DNA of 18,773 bases, from contig CAZIWL010000085.1 in NCBI GenBank assembly GCA_964542755.1, positions 1 through 18,773 on the forward strand. The letters run 5' to 3'. Position numbers and translations under genes: made by a program. Origin of the DNA: SKLM01 sp964542755 (GTDB taxonomy: Bacteria > Chloroflexota > Anaerolineae > B4-G1). The first letter of the stretch is position 1; every line of letters starts with the position of its first letter. This document shows positions 13,681-18,773 of the stretch, in pieces. The notes under the pieces were generated by a model, which ran no database searches, had not been told where the DNA came from, and saw only the letters and a program-made list of their open reading frames with translations.

Positions 13681-14337
13681 GTGTTCAAGGATAGGAGAGA
13701 CGCAGGCCAACAACTCGGAAGGGAACTGAAGTCGTACCGGGATAGCGACCCGCTGGTGCTGGCGATACCGCGCGGAGGCGTGGAGGTGGGCGTACAGGTG
13801 GCTAAGCACCTGGACGCTGACTTCTCCTTGCTGATTGCGAGCAAGCTCCCGTATCCAGACCAACCCGAGGCAGGCTTCGGCGCCGTGGCCGAGGACGGCA
13901 GCACCGTGATTCTGGATCGAGCGGCGCGGTGGGTGACCGAGGAGACAGTGGAGCGGGTGGTGGAGGAACAGCGCCAAGAGATCGAACGCCGCCGGGCTGT
14001 GCTGCGGAAGGGAGAGCCCCTGCCGGAGATCGAAGGGCGGACGGTGATCCTGGTGGACGACGGCATCGCCATGGGCTCGACCATGCGGGCAGCGATCAAG
14101 CTCTGCCGGAGACGAGATGCGGCGCGGGTGATCGTGGCTGTTCCGGTCGCCGGTCAGGAAGTGGGTGAGGAGTTCGGCGACGAGGAGGAGGGCTTTGCAG
14201 ACGACTTCGTTGTGCTTGAACAGCCGGAGTTCTTCCGGGCGGTGGCCCAGGTTTACGAGCGGTGGTACGACGTCCCAGACAGCGAGGTAGCGGCCCTGAT
14301 GGACGCGCGGCGACAAGGACGTGAGGTGGAGGCGTAA
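13681..14337 (+). CDS. Orphan phosphoribosyltransferase domain protein, divergent paralogue
   Basis: The GTG start sits behind GGAGGAGGAACC; the product has 218 residues. A type I phosphoribosyltransferase fold is shown by the PRPP-binding loop VILVDDGIAMGSTMRAAIK (121-139) and by the N-terminal LAIPRGGVEVGVQVAKHL (29-46), whose RGG loop contacts pyrophosphate. The same-length paralogue at 15775 matches the standard orphan family. This copy is diverged: SKLPYPDQPEAGFGAV replaces the usual RKLGVPxNPELAMGA pattern, and the family's TC and FSQT motifs near the C-terminus are missing (EFFRAVAQVYERWYDVP). No base or orotate specificity motif is visible. The serpin gene starts three bases after its stop codon. 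The reaction is unknown. Confidence 0.85.
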   Translation: MFKDRRDAGQQLGRELKSYRDSDPLVLAIPRGGVEVGVQVAKHLDADFSLLIASKLPYPDQPEAGFGAVAEDGSTVILDRAARWVTEETVERVVEEQRQEIERRRAVLRKGEPLPEIEGRTVILVDDGIAMGSTMRAAIKLCRRRDAARVIVAVPVAGQEVGEEFGDEEEGFADDFVVLEQPEFFRAVAQVYERWYDVPDSEVAALMDARRQGREVEA

Positions 14338-14340
14338 GCG

Positions 14341-15684
14341 ATGGAAGCGAGATGCCTGCAGTATCTACTGACAGCGATGGTCCTGATATCGGCGGTTGGG
14401 TGTGCCCCTTTTGGTGTGGACGAGACGCCGACGGCGACCCCAGAAACACCGGCGTTCACGCCAACAGCTGCGGACCCCGGGCCGGGGGAGCTAGCCGTGT
14501 CGGCAGAGACTCGGGTGACCTCGCCCGACGTGCCGGACGAGGACGTGGAGACCAGGGTGGAGGGCTATAACGCCTTCGCCTTTGACCTCTACCAGTTGGT
14601 CCGTGAGGAGGAGGGGAACGTCTTCTACTCGCCCTACAGCATTGCCCTGACCGTGGCGATGGCCTACGCCGGGGCCCGCGGGGAGACAGAGGCGCAGATG
14701 GCCGAGGCGCTCAGCTACCAGCTGCCGCAGGACCGCCTGCACGCCGCCATCAACGCGGTGGCGCTGGGCCTGGCGCGTGGCAGCGCCGAGGAGGAGGATC
14801 CCGGGCAGCGGTTCCTGCTCGTCGTAGCGAACGCCGTCTGGGGACAGAGGGGGTATTCCTTCCTGCAGGACTACCTGGATGTACTGGGCCGGTACTACGG
14901 GACGGGGCTGCGCCTGCTGGACTTCGAGCGGGATCCGGAGGGGGGACGCCGGACCATCAATGGCTGGGTGTCTGACCAGACAAATGGGCTCATCGAAGAA
15001 CTGATTCCCGAGGGGATCATCAACACGATGACGCGCCTGGTGCTGACAAACGCCGTTCATTTTCGGGCCTCGTGGAAATACCCGTTCGACGAAGGTAATA
15101 CGGATGATGGGACCTTCCATCTGTTCGATGGGAGTGAGGTGTCCACTCTGTTCATGGAGCAGACGGAGGAGTTCGGGTACGCGGAGGGAAACGGGTACCA
15201 GGCGGTCGAACTGCCGTACCTCGGGGACGCGGTGTCGATGGTCATCATCGCTCCCGAGCGCGAGACGTTTGGTACCTTTGAGGAGGGACTCAACAGGGAA
15301 GGGGCCGCCGCCATCGTGGACGAGATGGAGCGGACGAACGTGACGCTGCGTCTACCCCCATTCGAGTTCTCATCTGACGTCCCACTCTCGGACGCGTTGA
15401 AGGAGATGGGGATGACGGATGCCTTCTCGCCGGAGGAGGCGGACTTCTCGGGTATCGACGGCACAACGAGGCTCTTCATCCGCGACGTGCTGCACAAGGG
15501 GTTCGTCGCCGTCGACGAAAGTGGTACCGAGGCGGCGGCCGCAACGGCGGTGGTGATCGAGGAGGAGGCCCTACCGCCGGAGCCGATCGAGGTCAGCGTC
15601 GACAGCCCGTTCATCTTTCTGATTCGAGACACGGAGAGCGGTACCATCCTCTTCGTGGGTCGGGTTGCCGACCCGACGAGGTAG
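14341..15684 (+). CDS. Serpin (serine/cysteine protease inhibitor), predicted lipoprotein
   Basis: The 447-residue protein begins with a short hydrophobic signal (LTAMVLISAVGC, Cys21 as likely lipidation site, slightly atypical lipobox) and a Thr/Pro-rich linker, so it should be exported and surface-anchored. The serpin body follows: VFYSPYSIALTVAMAYAGAR, the Asn-Trp-type shutter strand LTNAVHFRASWKYPFDE, and FLIRDTESGTILFVGRVADP at the C-terminus. The reactive-centre loop hinge is ESGTEAAAATAVVI, the small-residue pattern of inhibitory serpins that allows loop insertion. Counting as in antithrombin, T396 is P14, so P3-P1 are Glu407-Glu408-Glu409 and P1' is Ala410. A glutamate P1 suggests a target that cuts after acidic residues. 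It shares an operon with the preceding transferase gene. Confidence 0.96.
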   Translation: MEARCLQYLLTAMVLISAVGCAPFGVDETPTATPETPAFTPTAADPGPGELAVSAETRVTSPDVPDEDVETRVEGYNAFAFDLYQLVREEEGNVFYSPYSIALTVAMAYAGARGETEAQMAEALSYQLPQDRLHAAINAVALGLARGSAEEEDPGQRFLLVVANAVWGQRGYSFLQDYLDVLGRYYGTGLRLLDFERDPEGGRRTINGWVSDQTNGLIEELIPEGIINTMTRLVLTNAVHFRASWKYPFDEGNTDDGTFHLFDGSEVSTLFMEQTEEFGYAEGNGYQAVELPYLGDAVSMVIIAPERETFGTFEEGLNREGAAAIVDEMERTNVTLRLPPFEFSSDVPLSDALKEMGMTDAFSPEEADFSGIDGTTRLFIRDVLHKGFVAVDESGTEAAAATAVVIEEEALPPEPIEVSVDSPFIFLIRDTESGTILFVGRVADPTR

Positions 15685-15774
15685 GCCCAGGGATGAAGCG
15701 CCTCTGGCGTCCTACGGCGACGCGGCAGAGGCAGATGGAACTAGGCAACGATATGCGAGGAAGGGAGGAAGGGC

Positions 15775-16431
15775 ATGGGAGCGTTCAGAGACAGGCGGGA
15801 GGCTGGGCAGGAGCTGGCGCAGGAGCTGTCGGACTACGCGGGACGGGACGACATCGTGGTCCTCGGCTTGCCGCGGGGCGGCGTCCCCGTCGCTTTCGAA
15901 GTGGCCAAAGCGCTGAAGGCCCCATTGGACGTCTTCGTAGTGCGGAAGCTGGGGGTGCCGCAGAATCCGGAGCTGGCGATGGGAGCCATGGCCTCCGGCG
16001 GGGTTCGGGTGCTGAATGAGGACGTGGTAGGTAGGATGGGCATCTCGGAGGAGACCATCGAGCGCGTGGCGGACAAGGAGCGGGAGAAGCTCGAGAAGCG
16101 CGAGGAGATCTATCGCGGTGCCCGCCCGGGGGTGGCACTGGGCGAGAAGACGGTGCTCCTGGTGGACGATGGGCTGGCGACGGGGGCGACGATGCGCGCC
16201 GCGGTCCGCGCGCTGCGAGAGCACGAGCCCGAGAAGATTCTGGTCGCCGTGCCGACGGCACCCGCCGAGACGTGCGCAGATTTTGAGGACGAGGCGGACG
16301 AGGTCATCTGCCTGACGACGCCGCGACCGTTTTTCGGTGTCGGCGGCGCGTACGACGTCTTCTCCCAGACCAGCAACGAGGAGGTACGGCGCTTGCTGGA
16401 GGAGGCCGCGACCTTGATCGAGGCGGAGTAG
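15775..16431 (+). CDS. Orphan phosphoribosyltransferase (dienelactone-hydrolase-associated family)
   Basis: At 218 residues, with AGGAAGGGAGGAAGGG before the ATG, this has the full set of motifs of the orphan family: GLPRGGVPVAFEVAKAL (near 30), VRKLGVPQNPELAMGAMASG, the PRPP loop VLLVDDGLATGATMRAAV, VAVPTAPAETC, and PFFGVGGAYDVFSQTSNEEV. The family is widely distributed and unassigned, and in many bacteria, including mycobacteria, it is fused to a dienelactone-hydrolase-like domain. Here that domain is a separate gene starting 82 bases downstream. It is a paralogue of the diverged copy at 13681, and the serpin gene lies between them. PRPP binding is likely; the acceptor substrate is unknown. 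Confidence 0.9.
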   Translation: MGAFRDRREAGQELAQELSDYAGRDDIVVLGLPRGGVPVAFEVAKALKAPLDVFVVRKLGVPQNPELAMGAMASGGVRVLNEDVVGRMGISEETIERVADKEREKLEKREEIYRGARPGVALGEKTVLLVDDGLATGATMRAAVRALREHEPEKILVAVPTAPAETCADFEDEADEVICLTTPRPFFGVGGAYDVFSQTSNEEVRRLLEEAATLIEAE

Positions 16432-16513
16432 GTGACGGCCCGGGAGATTGCGCTGCGGATGGTGCCGCAGTCGACGCCGGGGGCATCTATTGCAGGATGG
16501 AGGTAGAACGGAT

Positions 16514-17182
16514 ATGACAGGAGGGGTGAGCCAAGAGGACGCGGGGGATCTGGTCCACGTTTCGGTGAACGGTGAAGCCGTGGAGGCAAACCTGAGCATC
16601 CCGGCAGGGGCCGAGGGAATTGTGCTCTTCGCCCACGGCACGGGGAGCAGTCGACACAGCTCGCGGAACAACTTCGTGGCGGACGATCTCCGGGATGGGG
16701 GGCTGGCTACGCTGCTGATCGACCTGCTGACGGAGGAGGAAAAGGAGATCGACCGCCGCACGCGACGAGTCCGGTTCGATATTGAACGCCTGGCGAATCG
16801 AGTGACAGGTGCTACGGACTGGCTTCTTGAGCAGGAGGAGACGGAGCATCTCAACGTGGGTATCTTCGGCTCAAGTACGGGAGCCGCGGGCGCGCTGATC
16901 GCCGCCGCTCGACGTCCCGAGGCGGTGGTGGCGGTGGTGTCGCGTGGCGGGCGCGTCGACCTGGCTGAGGCGGTGTTTGGGCAGGTGCAGGCACCGGCGC
17001 TCTTTATTGTCGGGGGCGACGATGTCCAGGTACGGGAGTTGAACCGGCAGGCGTTGAGACAGATGGAAGGCGATCATGAGATGGAGGTGGTGCCGGGGGC
17101 AGGCCACCTCTTCGAGGGGGCTGGGGAGCTCGAGCAAGTTGCGGGGTTGGCGCGGGACTGGTTTCAGCACCATCTGACATAA
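16514..17182 (+). CDS. Alpha/beta hydrolase (dienelactone-hydrolase-like)
   Basis: ATG 16514 has GATGGAGG ten bases upstream; an in-frame ATG at 16448 has no ribosome site. The 222-residue cytoplasmic protein has an alpha/beta-hydrolase fold with a full triad: nucleophile Ser in FGSSTGAAGALIAAA, acid in FIVGGDDVQVRELN, and His in VPGAGHLFEGAG. The oxyanion strand reads VLFAHGTGSSRHSSRNNFVA. Residues TEEEKEIDRRTRRVRFDIERL are typical of the hydrolase domain that elsewhere is fused behind the same phosphoribosyltransferase. The natural substrate is unknown, and dienelactone itself is unlikely. Proximity and known fusions imply that the two act together. Confidence 0.9.
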   Translation: MTGGVSQEDAGDLVHVSVNGEAVEANLSIPAGAEGIVLFAHGTGSSRHSSRNNFVADDLRDGGLATLLIDLLTEEEKEIDRRTRRVRFDIERLANRVTGATDWLLEQEETEHLNVGIFGSSTGAAGALIAAARRPEAVVAVVSRGGRVDLAEAVFGQVQAPALFIVGGDDVQVRELNRQALRQMEGDHEMEVVPGAGHLFEGAGELEQVAGLARDWFQHHLT

Positions 17183-17218
17183 GAGGGTGAGTATTCGGTC
17201 TGACGAAGGAGGTCGACG

Positions 17219-17509
17219 ATGTATGAGAGCACTGATGAGCTGGCTGATTCCGTGAGCGAGGTACTGCCAGAGGAGGCCCAGGAACTGTACCTGGAGGCGC
17301 ACAATCGGTCGTGGGAGCTGTACGACGAGGAGAAGAGTGGTGGGATGTCTCAGGAGGCGGAGGCGAACCGCGACGCCTGGGCGGCAGTCAAGCGAGAGTA
17401 CACGCGGGACGACGAAACCGGCAAGTGGCATCCCGCCGGGGAGGTCCCCGAGCACGAGGATGGAGACGAGGAAGAGGGGCTCCTCGACAAGATCGGAGAC
17501 GCTCTGTAG
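17219..17509 (+). CDS. ChaB family protein
   Basis: This 96-residue protein behind AAGGAGGT matches the ChaB family over residues 1-70: STDELADSVSEVLPEEAQEL, then YLEAHNRSWELYDEEK, and AWAAVKREYTRDDETGKWHP. In E. coli, ChaB was named a putative regulator of the ChaA cation antiporter, but the family is also common beside stress genes and its biochemistry is not settled. The C-terminal 25 residues are an unusually acidic extension (EDGDEEEGLLDKIGDAL). It starts 36 bases after the hydrolase gene. No ChaA-like antiporter is in the window. Confidence 0.85.
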   Translation: MYESTDELADSVSEVLPEEAQELYLEAHNRSWELYDEEKSGGMSQEAEANRDAWAAVKREYTRDDETGKWHPAGEVPEHEDGDEEEGLLDKIGDAL

Positions 17510-17622
17510 CGGAGCCTTCCACGCCACCGCGCAGCGGGCCGTTCCACGGCCCGGCGTGACAACGCAAGTCGCGGTGGATGGAGCTGCCTGTGCCGCCTCA
17601 GGCGGCCGGCAATCTGCGTGAG
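17510..17622 (+). other. Nested hairpin structure after chaB
   Basis: GGGCCGT (17536-17542) and ACGGCCC (17546-17552) form a 7-bp stem with a three-base loop. It is enclosed by CCACCGCG (17524-17531) pairing with CGCGGTGG (17570-17577). A further 6-bp hairpin, GCCGCC/GGCGGC, lies at 17592-17606. With no T-run, a classical terminator is not shown, but the position 15-100 bases past the stop fits a transcript end or a structured 3' RNA. Confidence 0.5.
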
Positions 17623-17748
17623 GTGCAGGCCCACACGAGGGCGCGAGTATGCACCAAACTGCAGGCAAGCACTGGGGCGCAGGCCCGTACCAATGTGCGG
17701 GCATGCACTAGGCTGCAGGCCCGCCTTAGGCTGGGGGCATGCACCTTG
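17623..17748 (+). repeat. Seven tandem degenerate 18-bp repeats
   Basis: Seven back-to-back 18-base units start at 17623, 17641, 17659, 17677, 17695, 17713 and 17731. The majority consensus is CTGCAGGCATGCACTAGG. Column 3 (G) and column 7 (G) are invariant in all seven, and several other columns are 6 of 7, so this is not chance. They carry PstI-like and SphI-like hexamers. As 18 is a multiple of three, both strands contain open hexapeptide-repeat frames (for example 17578-17838 on + and 17598-17801 on -). Neither has a ribosome site or protein-like context, so I treat the array as a non-coding minisatellite or a protein-binding iteron-like array. Confidence 0.85.
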
Positions 17749-17839
17749 CAGGTCCTGGGAAAACGGAGCAGCGCGGTGAGGGGGCATCCGTTGGGCGGCA
17801 CGCTGTTGAAGAAGGGCGTATCGTATACAAGGAGGTGAC

Positions 17840-18334
17840 ATGGAGTCTGTTTTTGGGTTGTTCACGGAGTATGTGAAGGGTAAGGCTGCGGTTGAGGAGC
17901 TACTTGAGGCTGGATTTGAGCAGGAGGAGATGAACGCGGTCCTAGACGTGGAGGTGGTGAAGAACCATCTCGAGGTGGACCTGGACCGGGTAGACGTCGC
18001 CGCGAGTGAGGAGCTGGAAGGAATTCGGGCCGGCCTGGACATCATGCTGGGCACGGAGCAGCCCGTCGCTGCGCCCGGCGTGGGGGAGGTCTACGCAGCA
18101 GGCCAGTTGGCCACGATTCTCGTCAAGACGGCTGCCGGCCCGGACACGGCTGACACGGAGGTCGCGTTGATTGACTTCAACGTCTCCCCACCGATGGCAG
18201 CGGCTTACACGAAGGGACTTGTTGACGGAAGCCTGCTTTTCTGGATCCGCGTGAGCGATGGGAAGGCCTTGCAGGCAGCGGAGATCCTGAGGGACCACGG
18301 TGGCGCTCACGTGGCCAGCCACACCGGTCGGTAG
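17840..18334 (+). CDS. YflT/general-stress-protein-17M-like protein
   Basis: A near-perfect GGAGGTGAC precedes ATG 17840, and the product is 164 residues. The N-terminal half has the ferredoxin-like pattern of heat-induced stress proteins: GLFTEYVKGKAAVEELLEAG, then FEQEEMNAVLD. The second half is VGEVYAAGQLATILV and GLVDGSLLFWIRVSDGKALQ, then AAEILRDHGGAHV, the usual closing strand-helix-strand. The glycine-zipper segment present in many relatives is missing. The role is presumed to be stress-related, but no enzymatic motif is visible. Its strong ribosome site suggests high expression. The 18-bp repeat array lies about 90 bases upstream and could be part of its control region. Confidence 0.6.
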   Translation: MESVFGLFTEYVKGKAAVEELLEAGFEQEEMNAVLDVEVVKNHLEVDLDRVDVAASEELEGIRAGLDIMLGTEQPVAAPGVGEVYAAGQLATILVKTAAGPDTADTEVALIDFNVSPPMAAAYTKGLVDGSLLFWIRVSDGKALQAAEILRDHGGAHVASHTGR

Positions 18335-18353
18335 AGGCCGAAGGAGGAGATCT

Positions 18354-18773
18354 ATGCGTTATCACGAGTTGGTCGAGATGGTCCAGGAGGAGGGGGCGCT
18401 CGACTCGCAGGCTGAGGCTGAGAGGGCGCTCCGGGCGACACTGTCCAGCCTGGGCGAATGCCTCTACCGGACGGAACGACGCCACCTGGCGTCCCAGCTG
18501 CCGAAAAAGGCAAAGGGTTTCCTGACGGAGTATGTGGACGATGCGGTGACGCGTCAAGGCTCGGCCTGTCTGACGATTCAGGAGTTCTACGATCGCGTGG
18601 GGGCTCGGGCGGATGTGACGCGCTCGCGGGCTATGGAGCGAGCAAATGCCGTGGCGGGCGTCCTACGTCGGGAGCTGCCCGAAGGGGAATGGCAGCACAT
18701 CATCGACGAGATGCCGAAGGCGTACCATGAACTGCTCGCCGAGGGTGAGACCGAGGTGACGCCCCCAGGCGAA
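18354..18773 (+). CDS. DUF2267 domain protein, runs off the window end
   Basis: Starting at ATG 18354 behind AAGGAGGAGA, 140 codons are open to the last base with no stop, so the C-terminus is missing. The pattern fits DUF2267: AERALRATLSSLGECLYRTE, RRHLASQLPKKAKGFL, then IQEFYDRVGARADVTRSRAM and VLRRELPEGEWQHIIDEMP with a closing KAYHELL. These small helical proteins of unknown function are often found next to stress and phosphoribosyltransferase genes. It lies 19 bases after the stress-like gene and is very likely co-transcribed. Confidence 0.82.
   Translation, partial: MRYHELVEMVQEEGALDSQAEAERALRATLSSLGECLYRTERRHLASQLPKKAKGFLTEYVDDAVTRQGSACLTIQEFYDRVGARADVTRSRAMERANAVAGVLRRELPEGEWQHIIDEMPKAYHELLAEGETEVTPPGE

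Noticed and set aside
17623..17748. CRISPR array
   Set aside because: The 18-bp units are back-to-back with no unique spacers, are degenerate, and no cas gene is nearby.
17806..17829. Sigma-70 promoter TTGAAG ... TATACA before the stress-like gene
   Set aside because: The spacing is 12 bases, too short, and the -10 box runs into the ribosome site.
17578..17838. Hexapeptide-repeat protein on the + strand (and a similar frame on the - strand at 17598-17801)
   Set aside because: The frames stay open only because 18 is divisible by three; no ribosome site, Cys/Arg-rich random composition, and no known repeat fold.

Overview
The window is a high-GC bacterial segment. The evidence for bacteria is strong Shine-Dalgarno sites, a NAD-dependent DNA ligase, a bacterial PolX with a PHP domain, and an ATG/GTG/TTG start mixture. 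All recognisable genes (about 22) lie on the + strand, with short gaps or small overlaps, so it looks like one or a few long co-directional transcription units. A run of exactly 100 N (12744-12843) shows that this is a scaffolded draft or metagenome assembly. The phylum cannot be fixed from the sequence alone. The mixture of a DUF1931 histone-fold protein, a secreted bacterial serpin, an AmmeMemoRadiSam-type radical SAM enzyme and a family-4-like UDG would fit Chloroflexota or a related thermophile-rich lineage, but that is a guess.

Left part (1-10.5 kb): a SixA-like histidine phosphatase; a small coiled-coil gene that looks frameshifted; a four-copy hairpin repeat; a family-4-like uracil-DNA glycosylase with no cysteine at all; a stand-alone helix-hairpin-helix protein; a possible 29-codon coupled leader ORF; a radical SAM AmrS homologue; a ZIP metal transporter; a PRPP synthetase; a PolX/PHP polymerase; a rhomboid protease; and NAD-dependent DNA ligase LigA. 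UDG, PolX with its PHP nuclease domain, and LigA together could supply uracil excision, AP-site processing, gap filling and sealing. This stretch therefore reads as a dispersed base-excision-repair island, with the extra HHH protein as a paralogue of the PolX N-terminus.

Middle part (10.5-13.6 kb): a coiled-coil hypothetical gene coupled to ligA, a tiny glycine-rich membrane protein, an APP1-type (DUF2183) HAD phosphatase, the assembly gap with the tail of an MBL-fold hydrolase, and a DUF1931 protein (a histone-fold pseudodimer in bacteria) that is strikingly acidic.

Right part (13.6-18.8 kb): two paralogous orphan phosphoribosyltransferases flank a lipoprotein-type serpin with an inhibitory hinge and a predicted P1 glutamate. 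The second one is followed by an alpha/beta hydrolase, a pairing known elsewhere as a single fused protein. Then come a ChaB-family protein, a 330-bp structured intergenic region with seven tandem 18-bp repeats, a YflT/GSP17M-like stress protein and a DUF2267 protein running off the end. This tail resembles a stress-response module. No tRNA, rRNA, IS element, CRISPR array or convincing sigma-70 promoter was seen.
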